A stretch of 64,000 bases of DNA from an uncultured Alphaproteobacteria bacterium (GTDB taxonomy: Bacteria; Pseudomonadota; Alphaproteobacteria; RF32; CAG-239), in the NCBI GenBank assembly GCA_934277435.1, contig CAKQUE010000001.1, positions 310,001 to 374,000 of the forward strand, read 5' to 3'. Under the pieces are notes generated by a model. It saw only the letters and a program-made list of their open reading frames with translations. It searched no databases and was not told where the DNA came from. This document shows positions 34,279 through 43,904 of this stretch, in pieces (position 1 is the first letter of the stretch; each line of letters begins with the position of its first letter). The position numbers were made by a program, and so were the translations under genes.

Positions 34279-36840
34279 ATGGCTAAAAAAATGACGGTTG
34301 AAGAAGCAGTCCGCGTTATTAAAGAAAGTTATGAATTTGGTGACAAGTTCGATGAGGCTGTGGCTTATTTAAAAGAGCATAATGCCGACAATGAAGTGTT
34401 AGTTCCATTGAAAGACGAACAAACACTGGATAGGGTTAAAAAAGCCAGAGCAAAAGCTTATGTTGAGCAATGTTTGCTTGATGGTGAATATGACAAAAAT
34501 TTTGATGAAGCCATTAAAATATTAAAAGGTGACAAAGAAGTTCAGTCCAAAGTTAAGGATGAACAAGAAATCTATGACAAAGAAAATCATCTGGAATTGG
34601 AAGATGAAGATGCTGTGCTGCATAATACTAAAAAAATCGGCAGCTTAGCAGATTCGTATATGGATGATAAAGATAACGCTGACGACTTTAAAGAGATGCA
34701 AAATAAAGTTGAAATTGTTGACGACTCCGGTCAAACAATTTCTGCTGAAGAAGCTCAAAAGTATTGGAACGCTATGCTTGACAGCGCTAAAGAGCAGGCT
34801 GTAATGCTGCGTGCCGGCGATAAAAATTTCTTTATGAAAAAAGAAAATGAAAAACGTCAGACCATACACCGCGATATTAAAGATTTTCTGGCTATCGGCG
34901 TTGCTGCCGGTGCTGTTGGCAGCGCTATGGATAAACCTAGTGAAAAAGAAGCTGTTGTTGGTAGTAAAGACTATGACAAATATATCAAAAAGCAGGCTGA
35001 TAAGGCCGAAAAGGCTTTGGATTCTTTGTTTGCAAATGGTAAAAAAGCTAAAATTAAAACAAGCTTCTTCTTAACTCATTTTGCCGATACTGCTAAAAAA
35101 ATTGCTTCTTATTCTCATCGTTGGTTGCAAAAAGGCTTTAAAAAAGTTGCTTCAATATTTGGCAAACGCCATGAATCTTTTGATAATAAAATGAAAGGTT
35201 TGTTTGGCAAGGCTTATACCGCAAAACAAGCTGCTGTAGAACATGTTAAAAACAACAAATTGCGTTTGATTACCGATACGCTTGCAACAGCTGGTGTGGC
35301 TTTAACCGCAGGTACAGGAATTGCTTTGCCGGTTGTGGCTGGATATGCACTTTATACCGCAGCCGGTTCTTGGGTATGGCCGTTGGTTGAAAAGAAGACT
35401 AAAGCTATTCGTGAAGCTAAAAAAGCCGGTAAAGACACCAATGAATGGGTTGGTTTTAAGGGGTTGAAAAAAGCTTATGCCGTTGTTAAGAGTGATGAAA
35501 AAGAGTTTAAAAAGTATAAAAACAGAGCTCTTACCGGAACAGCGTTTGGTATTGCCGGTGCCGGTGTGATTGCCGGAATGGGCGCAGCTTCCAACTGGGC
35601 TGTTGATAAAGCTGGCTATGGAATCGCTAAAGTGACATCTTCTGTTATTCGTTCTACAGGTTCTGTAACGAGTCAGTTTTTGAATTTGCGTGATGCCAAA
35701 AAAGATTTTAAGGCAGATCCATCGGCCGAAAACAGAGCTAGATTGAAACAAGCTAAAATTGGTTTGGGATTAGGCAGTGTTATTGCCTTTGCTGGTAATT
35801 GGTTGGCTTTTGATAATGTTGCAAAAGCAAATGCTTCTGAAAATTCTGGCGGCGTGTTTGATAAAATTAGGAATTGGTTCCATAAAGATGAACCTGCCGC
35901 AGATTCTGCGCCTGAGGTTAACGCGCCGGCTGCTGAACAGCCAGCTAATGGCGGTGCAGCAAATGAAGCTGCCGCAGAGGTTGAAACTCCGATGGTTACC
36001 GCTCCGGCTGCTTATGACGCATCTATGGGTATCAGCGAAAAACACTGGAATGAAATGCACCAAAAATTAACCGGTATTTATGAAAATCATTCTGCATTGT
36101 TTGGCAAAGAAAATGTTTCTTCCGGCGAAGCTTGGGATAAGATGTATCAAAATTTGGACAACGCTATGAAGGCTAATCCGGAATATTTTGGAAACATGAC
36201 AAAAGAACAGTTCTTGTATAAATATATGAAATTGATTGAAAATACCGAGCGTGTATCTAACGGTCCTTCTGGTTATTTGGTAACAAGATTGGATAAAGAC
36301 GGTTTGCCTTTGTATGGCGATAAAGATATGACTAAAGTTATGCGTGATATGAACGCTATGTTGAATTGCGGTGACAAATTCAAAATTTCGGCTGCTGAAA
36401 TGAATAAGGCTTTAGATTATATTGATGCTAAAACCGGACGCTATATGGGCCCAGGCGCAGATGCGATTATCACTAATAACCGTTATGTTGGCGGTCGTGT
36501 AGAATGCGGCGAAAATTATCAAAACGCTTGGGAACGTGCAGTGCGCAAAGTAGCTGCTCATCATAAGCCGACAGTCGTTTCTCATCCTGTTATTGAACAA
36601 GAGCCAGTTCTTGCACCAGCTCCAGAACCAGTTAAAAATCCTGTAGCCGTGGAAGAAGTTGTAGTAAATGATGCTCCGGCACCACAAGCTCCGCATATTG
36701 AAGAAGTTGTGGAAAATACCAAGCCGGCAGAACGTAAAATCATTATTAACGAAGGTTCTACAGATGGTAACTTAGACGTTAACAGTGAAAAAGTGAAAGG
36801 ACGAAGCAGAAGTTTTGTTACTGACCGCGGTGGAAGATAA
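34279..36840 (+). CDS. large unrecognised protein with tandem N-terminal repeat and hydrophobic core
   Basis: I do not recognise this 853-residue protein. I start at the second ATG (MAKKMTVEEAV) because GGAG lies 9 bases before it and only 3 before the first. The N-terminus has two related segments of about 35 residues (about 15-50 and 65-98), both with FDEA, a Lys-rich helix and KDEQ. Gly/Ala-rich hydrophobic stretches at about 204-218, 331-372, 419-445 and 496-513 could enter a membrane. A Pro/Ala-rich linker (about 540-580) leads to a helical domain (585-760) and a second Pro-rich region before the basic end. No signal peptide is seen. It is a single gene. Confidence 0.8.
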   Translation: MAKKMTVEEAVRVIKESYEFGDKFDEAVAYLKEHNADNEVLVPLKDEQTLDRVKKARAKAYVEQCLLDGEYDKNFDEAIKILKGDKEVQSKVKDEQEIYDKENHLELEDEDAVLHNTKKIGSLADSYMDDKDNADDFKEMQNKVEIVDDSGQTISAEEAQKYWNAMLDSAKEQAVMLRAGDKNFFMKKENEKRQTIHRDIKDFLAIGVAAGAVGSAMDKPSEKEAVVGSKDYDKYIKKQADKAEKALDSLFANGKKAKIKTSFFLTHFADTAKKIASYSHRWLQKGFKKVASIFGKRHESFDNKMKGLFGKAYTAKQAAVEHVKNNKLRLITDTLATAGVALTAGTGIALPVVAGYALYTAAGSWVWPLVEKKTKAIREAKKAGKDTNEWVGFKGLKKAYAVVKSDEKEFKKYKNRALTGTAFGIAGAGVIAGMGAASNWAVDKAGYGIAKVTSSVIRSTGSVTSQFLNLRDAKKDFKADPSAENRARLKQAKIGLGLGSVIAFAGNWLAFDNVAKANASENSGGVFDKIRNWFHKDEPAADSAPEVNAPAAEQPANGGAANEAAAEVETPMVTAPAAYDASMGISEKHWNEMHQKLTGIYENHSALFGKENVSSGEAWDKMYQNLDNAMKANPEYFGNMTKEQFLYKYMKLIENTERVSNGPSGYLVTRLDKDGLPLYGDKDMTKVMRDMNAMLNCGDKFKISAAEMNKALDYIDAKTGRYMGPGADAIITNNRYVGGRVECGENYQNAWERAVRKVAAHHKPTVVSHPVIEQEPVLAPAPEPVKNPVAVEEVVVNDAPAPQAPHIEEVVENTKPAERKIIINEGSTDGNLDVNSEKVKGRSRSFVTDRGGR

Positions 36841-36879
36841 TAAGCGGTCATCTCAGGGGCTATAACTTTTGATACTTGA

Positions 36880-36976
36880 GTATAAGTTTGTATACGGTTT
36901 AAAAAAGTTAGTATATGTTAGCCCGTTGCCTAAACTTTGAAAATTAGTACCGGTTTTCTGAAAAGGAAACCGGTAC
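36880..36976. repeat. diverged two-hairpin element, with terminator
   Basis: GTATA and TATAC form the first hairpin (36880-36895). Then come AAAAAAGTTAGTATATGTTAG and TTAGTACCGG, as in unit 2 of the 16.3-kb array. A perfect 10-base stem GTACCGGTTT/AAACCGGTAC ends it at 36947-36976. It separates the large gene from convergent ftsK and probably stops transcription. Confidence 0.7.
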
Positions 36977-37004
36977 TTTAATTGAGTAAAAATAAAATTA
37001 TTGC

Positions 37005-39812
37005 TTATTCCGCACCAATGACTTCGCGGCGGCCGACTCTGTCAGGAGGAGTAACAATACCCTCGTCTTCCATACGTTCAATCAGAATCGCGGCGCGGTT
37101 ATAGCCTAAGCGTAGTTTACGCTGAATATAGCTGGTTGAGGCTTTTTTATCAGCACGGACAATGGCTACGGCTTGATTATATAAATCATCATCGCTGTTA
37201 TCGCCTCCCATTTCGCCTTTATCAAACACCGGAGTGTCTTTGCCGGTGTTTAACTCGCCCTCTGTCACATCTGCCACATATTTTGGCTCGCCTTCGGATT
37301 TGATAAATTCAACCACTCTTTCAACTTCGGCATCGGTAACAAAACAGCCGTGTACGCGAATCGGACGTAAACCAGACGGCATATAGAGCATATCACCCAT
37401 ACCCAAAAGCTGCTCAGCGCCTTGTTCTCCCAAAATGGTGCGGCTGTCAATTTTGGTGGTAACATGGAAACTGATTCGGCTTGGAAAGTTAGCTTTAATT
37501 GTACCGGTAATCACGTCAACAGACGGACGTTGGGTGGACATAATCAGGTGAATGCCGGCGGCACGCGCCATTTGCGCCAAACGCTGAATGGCCGCCTCAA
37601 CTTCTTTTCCGGCCACAAGCATCAAATCGGCCATTTCATCAACCACAATCACAATGTATGGCATTGGCGTGGTGTCTACAACTTGTTCTTCATACAAAGG
37701 ACGTCCGGTTTCTTTATCGAACCCAACCTGAATGGTCTTTTTGATTTCTTTGCCGGTGGCGCGCATATCTGATACCTTTTGGTTGTAACCGGCAATGTTG
37801 CGGACGTTTAAAAGCGCCATAGCACGGTAGCGGTCTTCCATTTCTCTAACCGCCCATTTTAGACCGACAACAGCTTTTGCCGGATCAGTAATGACTGGTG
37901 TCAAAAGGTGTGGAATGCCGTTGTACATAGAAAATTCAAGCTGCTTCGGGTCTATCATAATAAGCTTGCATTGTTCCGGAGTCATACGGTAGAGCAGCGA
38001 CAGAATCATGGAGTTTACCCCCACAGATTTACCTGAACCAGTAGTACCGGCAACCAGTAAGTGAGGCATTTTTGAAAGGTCGGCGTATATATGCTGACCT
38101 CCGATGTCTTTGCCGAGTGTAACATTTAAGATGTTTTTGCTGTTCTTAAATGCAGGATCTTCTAAAAGTTCGCGCAACCAAACTGTCTGGCGTTTTTCAT
38201 TTGGCAGTTCAATACCAATGGTATTGTGACCGCTGACCACAGCCATACGCACTGAAGCCACGGCCATAGAGCGGGCAATATCGTCAGACAAGCCGATAAC
38301 ACGGGCAGTTCTGGTGCCAGGGGCTGGTTCTAGTTCGTATAACGTAACCACCGGACCAGGGCGGACTTTGACAATTTTGCCTTTAATACCAAAATCTTTA
38401 AGTACAGTTTCTAGTTCTATGGCGTTCTTTTGCAGTGTCGCCTCGTCATATTCTATATCGCCGCTGTCTTGCGGGATAGAAAGTAAATTTATGTCCGGCA
38501 GTTTATATTCGTTTTCGTTTGCAGCAGCGGCAGGCTGAGCAATTTTAGAAGCTGGTGTGGAAGTGTCGTTAAAGTTTGGAACCTGTGTCGGAGTTATTTT
38601 TTCTGCAGTTTTTTGCGAATTTGGTACAGATGGCTGCTGTGCTTGTAAAGGAGCGGTGATAGAAGCTGCTGCTGTCGGTATGGTCAATAATTCTTCTTGC
38701 TGTGGAATGTTTCCAGCCGGGCTTGATTTAGTAGCTTTAGAGGCAAAAGAACGAGCGCCTTCTGTTTGATAAATGTCTTCCGGAGTTATTTTTTTAGATG
38801 GTTTCTTTACATTTTGATTAGCAAAGTCGCCGTCTTTGATAAAATCAAAGGTAGGGCTGAAACTTGTTGAAATTGCTTTGGTATCGTCAGAACCTGTTTC
38901 AATTGCTAAATTTCCAATGGTCTGAGCAGTGTTGGCTTGCGGAATTTCTATTTTTAAGCCGCTGCTTTGAGCGCTAGTCATTAAAGGAGCTGCTGCAGTT
39001 TGCTGGCTGGAAACAGTATTGAGGCTTTGAGGTTTTGCAGAAACGGAGGCTAGACCAAAACTCGGTTCAACTCGATTGAGCGGAGGTAAATGGTTTTTAT
39101 TCAATAACTTATCTTGCAGATAGCTGGGATTTATTTCTTTGAATTCGCTGAAGTTTCGAATATTGGCAATTCGTTTTGACAAATTCAAAATATTAAGCGT
39201 GCAGTTTTTTAGCAAATTGCCGATTTTTGCGGTTAAATGCAGCCAGAGGGTAAAAGTTATGCCGGCGGCAAAGTTAAAAGAAAGTATGCTTATAAACAAC
39301 ACAATACCTTCCAGCAGAATTGTGTTGTAAGAAAAGTTAAGCATATTTATGTAGTTGTTGAGCGGGCGGCTTAAGCTGCGACTCCATTCGCCGGTCAGAT
39401 TATAAGGCAAATTGAAACGACCTAAAAATGAATTGCAGGTCAAATCTAAAAATGCAGAAAAGCATAACAAACCGACAATCCAAGCGAAAATGCGCATTTT
39501 ATATTCGGCAAACGCCTGAAAACGAACAAGGCCTAGCCCCCAAAGAATCGGTACAAGCAAATAAATGATAAACGCCAAACCGAATGAGCTTAAAACAAAA
39601 TCGGCGCTATGTGAACCAAAGGTGCCTAACCAGTTTTTTACGACAACATCATCAGAAGCCGCTTTGTTAAAAGACGGATCAGCGGCGTTGTAACTTATCA
39701 GGCTGATATAAATCAGCAGCGGAAAGATAATCAAACTCAATCCGATAAGTTCACATAAAAGCTTTTGCCACCAGCTTTTTGGCTGCTCTTTTTTTGTTTT
39801 TTTCTTGCCCAT
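37005..39812 (-). CDS. ftsK: DNA translocase FtsK
   Basis: I start at the ATG giving [10 protein letters not shown], which has GAGGA 6 bases upstream; the longer frame lacks a site. The 935-residue protein has about four membrane segments in its first 180 residues, a Pro/Ala/Thr-rich linker (about 255-440), and the RecA-like motor with the P-loop [13 protein letters not shown] and Walker [14 protein letters not shown]. The C-terminal winged-helix gamma domain ([25 protein letters not shown]) reads polar DNA signals. It pumps chromosome ends through the division septum. Confidence 0.95.
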   Translation of the reverse strand: MGKKKTKKEQPKSWWQKLLCELIGLSLIIFPLLIYISLISYNAADPSFNKAASDDVVVKNWLGTFGSHSADFVLSSFGLAFIIYLLVPILWGLGLVRFQAFAEYKMRIFAWIVGLLCFSAFLDLTCNSFLGRFNLPYNLTGEWSRSLSRPLNNYINMLNFSYNTILLEGIVLFISILSFNFAAGITFTLWLHLTAKIGNLLKNCTLNILNLSKRIANIRNFSEFKEINPSYLQDKLLNKNHLPPLNRVEPSFGLASVSAKPQSLNTVSSQQTAAAPLMTSAQSSGLKIEIPQANTAQTIGNLAIETGSDDTKAISTSFSPTFDFIKDGDFANQNVKKPSKKITPEDIYQTEGARSFASKATKSSPAGNIPQQEELLTIPTAAASITAPLQAQQPSVPNSQKTAEKITPTQVPNFNDTSTPASKIAQPAAAANENEYKLPDINLLSIPQDSGDIEYDEATLQKNAIELETVLKDFGIKGKIVKVRPGPVVTLYELEPAPGTRTARVIGLSDDIARSMAVASVRMAVVSGHNTIGIELPNEKRQTVWLRELLEDPAFKNSKNILNVTLGKDIGGQHIYADLSKMPHLLVAGTTGSGKSVGVNSMILSLLYRMTPEQCKLIMIDPKQLEFSMYNGIPHLLTPVITDPAKAVVGLKWAVREMEDRYRAMALLNVRNIAGYNQKVSDMRATGKEIKKTIQVGFDKETGRPLYEEQVVDTTPMPYIVIVVDEMADLMLVAGKEVEAAIQRLAQMARAAGIHLIMSTQRPSVDVITGTIKANFPSRISFHVTTKIDSRTILGEQGAEQLLGMGDMLYMPSGLRPIRVHGCFVTDAEVERVVEFIKSEGEPKYVADVTEGELNTGKDTPVFDKGEMGGDNSDDDLYNQAVAIVRADKKASTSYIQRKLRLGYNRAAILIERMEDEGIVTPPDRVGRREVIGAE

Positions 39813-39928
39813 AATGTCCTCAAAATTCAATGCATATTTAATGTCCGAAGTATAGTTAAAAATGTTCAAAAAAGTATTAAAAAGAAACTTAAATAAAGTG
39901 GCTATGTTAATAAAATTTTTCTAAAAAC

Positions 39929-39956
39929 TTGACATTTGACATCAGCGCTATACACT
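39929..39956 (+). promoter_or_regulatory. promoter of fabD-fabG
   Basis: TTGACA and TACACT are 16 bases apart, about 30 bases before fabD. Confidence 0.65.
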
Positions 39957-39984
39957 CTGCCAAGAATAAAAGGAGAATATTTTA

Positions 39985-40929
39985 ATGAAATATGCTTTTG
40001 TGTTTCCCGGTCAAGGCTCGCAATTTGTGGGCATGGGGAAAGAATTGGCCGAAAATTTTGCTTCGGCTAGAGAAGTATTCCAAGAAGTAAATGACGCTTT
40101 ATCACAGGATTTGTTCAAAATTATGGTGGATGGTCCTGATAGTGCGTTGACAATGACTGCCAATACTCAGCCGGCTCTAATGGCCTTTTCGATGGCGGTT
40201 GTACGCGTTTTGGAAAAAGATTTTGGAATAAAGCTGAAAGAAAAAGCTGCATTTGTTGCCGGTCATTCTTTAGGCGAATATTCTGCGGCTTGCAGTGCCG
40301 GTGTTTTTTCACTGAGCGACACGGCAAAATTGTTGCGAATCCGCGGAGATGCTATGCAAAATGCCGTTCCTTTGGGAGTTGGCGGTATGGCTGCCGTTTT
40401 GGGCTTGTCATATAAAGATGTGGGCGCTTTAGTTGAAGCTTGCTCAAATGACAAAGACATTTGTGTTGCTGCCAATGATAATTCAGATGGGCAAGTTGTT
40501 TTATCTGGTTCAATGGCCGCTATTGACCGTGCGGTGGAAATTGCATCGGAGTTTGGAGCCCGCAAATGCGTAAAATTGGCGGTAAGCGCTCCGTTCCATA
40601 GTCCGTTTATGCGTCCGGCTGCTGATGCTATGGCGCGCGCATTTATGGATGTGGAAGCGCATGATGCCGAAATTCCGTTGGTTGCCAATGTTTTGGCTGA
40701 GCCTATTACGGATTATAAAGAAATTATTAAGCATTTAATCGAGCAGGTAACCGGTACGGTGCGTTGGCGCGAAACCATGGCTTATTTGCAAGAGCAAGGC
40801 GTTACGGATTTAGTGGAACTGGGTGCAGGTAAGGTGTTATCGGGCATTGCTAAACGCAGCCACAAAGAAATGAACGCTTTTTCTGTCGGTTCGGTAGAAG
40901 ATATTGAAGAACTGGCAAAAAATTTATAA
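39985..40929 (+). CDS. fabD: malonyl-CoA:ACP transacylase
   Basis: The 314-residue enzyme loads malonate onto acyl-carrier protein. GQGSQ (9-13) forms the oxyanion hole. The nucleophile Ser95 lies in GHSLGEYSAA. The partner His lies in VSAPFHSPFM. It is followed after 17 bases by fabG, as in many bacteria. Confidence 0.97.
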   Translation: MKYAFVFPGQGSQFVGMGKELAENFASAREVFQEVNDALSQDLFKIMVDGPDSALTMTANTQPALMAFSMAVVRVLEKDFGIKLKEKAAFVAGHSLGEYSAACSAGVFSLSDTAKLLRIRGDAMQNAVPLGVGGMAAVLGLSYKDVGALVEACSNDKDICVAANDNSDGQVVLSGSMAAIDRAVEIASEFGARKCVKLAVSAPFHSPFMRPAADAMARAFMDVEAHDAEIPLVANVLAEPITDYKEIIKHLIEQVTGTVRWRETMAYLQEQGVTDLVELGAGKVLSGIAKRSHKEMNAFSVGSVEDIEELAKNL

Positions 40930-40946
40930 CAGAAAGGAATAAAAAT

Positions 40947-41684
40947 ATGTTTAGATTAGATGGTAAAGTTGCTTTGATTACCGGTGCTGCCGGCGGTTTG
41001 GGACACAAAATCGCTCACACTCTGCATGAACAAGGTGCTATTTTGGCTTTGACAGACATGAATGCCGAAAGATTGGAAGCTTTGAAAGCTGAATTAGGTA
41101 GCAATGCAGAATGCTTTGTTGCTAACTTGACCGATGGCGAAGCCGTTAAAAATCTGGTTAAAGAAGTAGAAGAAAAAATGGGCCGCATTGATATTTTGGT
41201 AAATAACGCCGGTTTAACTCGCGATAATTTGTTTATCAGAATGAGCGATGAAGATTGGCAGTTGGTTTTAGATGTCAACTTGACAGCAGGCTTTAAATTG
41301 GCAAAAGCTGCAGTACGCGGTATGATGAAACGTCGTTTCGGCCGTATTATCGGTATTGCCTCCGTAGTTGGTGTTATGGGTAATGCCGGTCAGGCTAACT
41401 ATTCCGCTTCTAAAGCCGGTATGATTGCTATGAACAAATGTTTGGCTCAAGAAGTTGGTTCTCGCGGCATTACCGTAAACTCTATCGCTCCGGGCTTTAT
41501 CAGAACTCCGATGACAGATGTTTTGCCAGATGATGTTAAAGCTGCTTTGTTATCCAAAATTCCAGAAGCTAAATTGGGCGAAGCTCAGGATATTGCAAAT
41601 GTGGTTGCTTTCTTGGCTTCTGATGAGGCTCAGTATATTACTGGTCAAACCATTCACGTTAATGGCGGTATGGCTATGATTTAA
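40947..41684 (+). CDS. fabG: 3-oxoacyl-ACP reductase
   Basis: The 245-residue SDR reduces 3-oxoacyl-ACP with NADPH. TGAAGGLG binds the cofactor; Ser139, Tyr152 and Lys156 form the catalytic set; NNAGLTRDNLFIRM is typical FabG. AAAGGA precedes the ATG. In most relatives acpP and fabF come next; here a terminator and a sulfate-type transporter follow. Confidence 0.96.
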   Translation: MFRLDGKVALITGAAGGLGHKIAHTLHEQGAILALTDMNAERLEALKAELGSNAECFVANLTDGEAVKNLVKEVEEKMGRIDILVNNAGLTRDNLFIRMSDEDWQLVLDVNLTAGFKLAKAAVRGMMKRRFGRIIGIASVVGVMGNAGQANYSASKAGMIAMNKCLAQEVGSRGITVNSIAPGFIRTPMTDVLPDDVKAALLSKIPEAKLGEAQDIANVVAFLASDEAQYITGQTIHVNGGMAMI

Positions 41685-41708
41685 TCACTTTAGTGATTGC
41701 ATTTCAAA

Positions 41709-41740
41709 GGCGCTGTGATGTTTTTCAGCGTCTTTTTTTG
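41709..41740 (+). terminator. terminator of fabD-fabG
   Basis: GGCGCTG pairs with CAGCGTC (one G-T pair) and T7 follows. A second small dyad AATCAC/GTGATT lies just upstream at the fabG stop. Confidence 0.8.
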
Positions 41741-41821
41741 TGCAAAATTTTTGAACGGAAAACTCTTTTGTATAGAAATGAATAATTTGCTGTTTTTTCT
41801 AAAATTATAAGGCTTAATGCC

Positions 41822-41850
41822 TTGACAAAAATTGAAAATTGTACTTTATA
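41822..41850 (+). promoter_or_regulatory. promoter of the SulP gene
   Basis: TTGACA and TTTATA are 17 bases apart, about 40 bases before the ATG. Confidence 0.7.
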
Positions 41851-41890
41851 GGGGGCGAAAAAGAATTTATAAAAAGAATCAGAGGAAAAG

Positions 41891-43627
41891 ATGTTAAAAA
41901 AAATATGGGAAAGATTGAAGGCTGATTACACGCCTAAATCTGTGGAAGTTTTGCGTAAAGGTTATAGTTTGGCACTGTTTAAACGCGATTGTATTTCTGG
42001 TTTGACAGTTAGTATTGTGTCATTGCCGCTTGCTATGGCATTGGCGATTGCCAGTGGTTTGACACCGGCTCAAGGTTTGTACACGGCTATTGTTGCCGGT
42101 TTTGTGATTGCCTTGATGGGCGGTTCGCGTTTCCAAATTGGCGGACCGACAGGCGCGTTTGCTATTGTGGTGTTGGAAGTATTGCAAAGCTATGGCTATA
42201 ATGGTTTAATTGCCTCAATGATTCTGACTGGTATTTTGTTGATTGCGGCTGGTTTTATGAAATTGGGCAGCTATATTAAATATATTCCATATCCGGTAAT
42301 TATCGGTTTTACGGCCGGTATCGGTTTAATCTTGATTACATCTCAAGTAAAAGATTTTTTAGGTTTGACCAGAGATGATATTCCAAGCGCATTTTTGCAG
42401 CGTTGGTATACTTATATTGTCAGCATTCCGCAAACCAATTGGGCTGCGGCTTTTATTGGATTTTTATCTTTGGCTTTATATTTGGGAATTAAAAAATTTA
42501 CACCGAAAATTCCGGTTTATTTAGCTATTCTGGTTGTGACAACCATCGTTACATACTTTTTCAATTTACCGGTAGAAACAATTGGGAGTAAATATGGCGA
42601 TTTGCCAAAGATGTTGCCGGCACCGGAGTTTCCAAAGATGAGTCTGGATTTGTTCCGCTTGGTATTTCCAAGTGCTTTGACAGTGGCTTTTTTGGCGGCT
42701 GTGGAATCGCTTTTGAGCGCTAAAGTTGTTGATAGTATGAGCGGTGATGTCCATAACCCAAATGCAGAATTGGTGGGTGAGGGCTTGGCTAATATTGCTG
42801 CGGCAGCTTTCTTTGGCTTGCCGGCAACAGGTGCAATTGCCAGAACCGCAACCAACTATAAAGCAAACGCTTATTCTCCGGTTTCGGGAATGATGCAATC
42901 AGTATTCTTGCTGGGCTTTATGTTTTGCCTATCGCCGCTGGTTAAGTTTATTCCACTGTCAAGCTTGGCGCTTATTTTGATTATGATTGGCTGGAATATG
43001 CTTAATTTGGATAAAATGCTTGGTTTGGTAAAATCTTTGCCTGGGGATAGATATACTTTATTGGTTACGGTGATTTTGACCGTGGTTGTAAATTTGAGCG
43101 CGGCTATCGCCGTGGGCTTTATTATGGCTGCTATTATCTTTATGCATCGTATGAGCAAAGAAATTGAGCTGGCTAATATGGATAAGGTTCTGCCAGATGT
43201 GGATTCTGAAGTGGCGCATGATTTGCATGATAAAGGTATTGTTGTGGTTCGAGTCGCAGGTCCGTTGTTTTTTGGTGTCGTGACCCAAATTTCAGAGTTT
43301 TTCCGTCAGCTTGAAAAAAAGCCGAATGTGGTGATTATTCGGATGGGGCACGTTTCTATGATTGACGCCAGCGGGGCAAATTTGATTGTTGAGTTTATTG
43401 AAAAAATGCACAAAACACAGACTAAAGTGATTATTTCAAATATTAAAACTCAGCCAAAACGCGTGCTGCACCAAGCTTTTGCCAACGCACATGTGCGGTT
43501 GTCAGATATTTCAACAGCCTCCAACTATGAAAATGCTGTCAAAATGGCAAAACGCTATGTGAGCCGCAAAAATAAAGAATTGGCTACCAAAGAAGCCGCG
43601 GCTGCAGCAAATATAGCGGCTGAATAA
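41891..43627 (+). CDS. SulP-family anion transporter with STAS domain
   Basis: The 578-residue protein has about 12 membrane segments (25-420), including the SulP signature region SLPLAMALAIASGLTPAQGLYTAI (about 40-65) and GGPTGAF. A cytoplasmic STAS domain follows (about 435-550, VVRVAGPLFFGV, MGHVSMIDASGANLI). Family members carry sulfate, bicarbonate, dicarboxylates or other anions, usually with H+ or Na+; the substrate cannot be read. The tail is Ala/Lys-rich. It is a single gene between a promoter and a terminator. Confidence 0.92.
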   Translation: MLKKIWERLKADYTPKSVEVLRKGYSLALFKRDCISGLTVSIVSLPLAMALAIASGLTPAQGLYTAIVAGFVIALMGGSRFQIGGPTGAFAIVVLEVLQSYGYNGLIASMILTGILLIAAGFMKLGSYIKYIPYPVIIGFTAGIGLILITSQVKDFLGLTRDDIPSAFLQRWYTYIVSIPQTNWAAAFIGFLSLALYLGIKKFTPKIPVYLAILVVTTIVTYFFNLPVETIGSKYGDLPKMLPAPEFPKMSLDLFRLVFPSALTVAFLAAVESLLSAKVVDSMSGDVHNPNAELVGEGLANIAAAAFFGLPATGAIARTATNYKANAYSPVSGMMQSVFLLGFMFCLSPLVKFIPLSSLALILIMIGWNMLNLDKMLGLVKSLPGDRYTLLVTVILTVVVNLSAAIAVGFIMAAIIFMHRMSKEIELANMDKVLPDVDSEVAHDLHDKGIVVVRVAGPLFFGVVTQISEFFRQLEKKPNVVIIRMGHVSMIDASGANLIVEFIEKMHKTQTKVIISNIKTQPKRVLHQAFANAHVRLSDISTASNYENAVKMAKRYVSRKNKELATKEAAAAANIAAE

Positions 43628-43642
43628 GCTGATAGCAATGCT

Positions 43643-43677
43643 AAAAAAGAGAGGCTCGAGGGCTTCTCTTTTTTTAT
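43643..43677 (+). terminator. terminator of the SulP gene
   Basis: AGAGAGGCT pairs with GGCTTCTCT (two G-T pairs) around CGAG, then T7. Confidence 0.75.
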
Positions 43678-43720
43678 TGCCAAAATAGAAAAAATATTGT
43701 ACAATAACATTGTATTCTTT

Positions 43721-43834
43721 AAGTATTTTATTTAAAATTTTGTTTATTATTTGAGCCTTTTTCATAGTTTGATTGAGATTTTCTCTTTTGACTTTGATTG
43801 CTTTTATAATTTCAAAATTTTAAATAAAATACTT
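43721..43834. repeat. perfect 22-bp inverted repeat, 70-bp spacer
   Basis: The 22 bases at 43721-43742 (start AAGTATTTTA, end AAAATTTTG) are the exact reverse complement of 43813-43834. The spacer is AT-rich and has a TATAAT at 43805-43810. The repeat lies upstream of the secreted protein gene at 43905. It could form a cruciform, or mark an invertible segment. No recombinase gene is near. Confidence 0.85.
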
Positions 43835-43904
43835 TGTTTAAAATTTTGGGTATAATAAAAGAGGAGTAGTTTAAGGAGCGAACCTCGTTAAAAAAATAAT
43901 AGTT

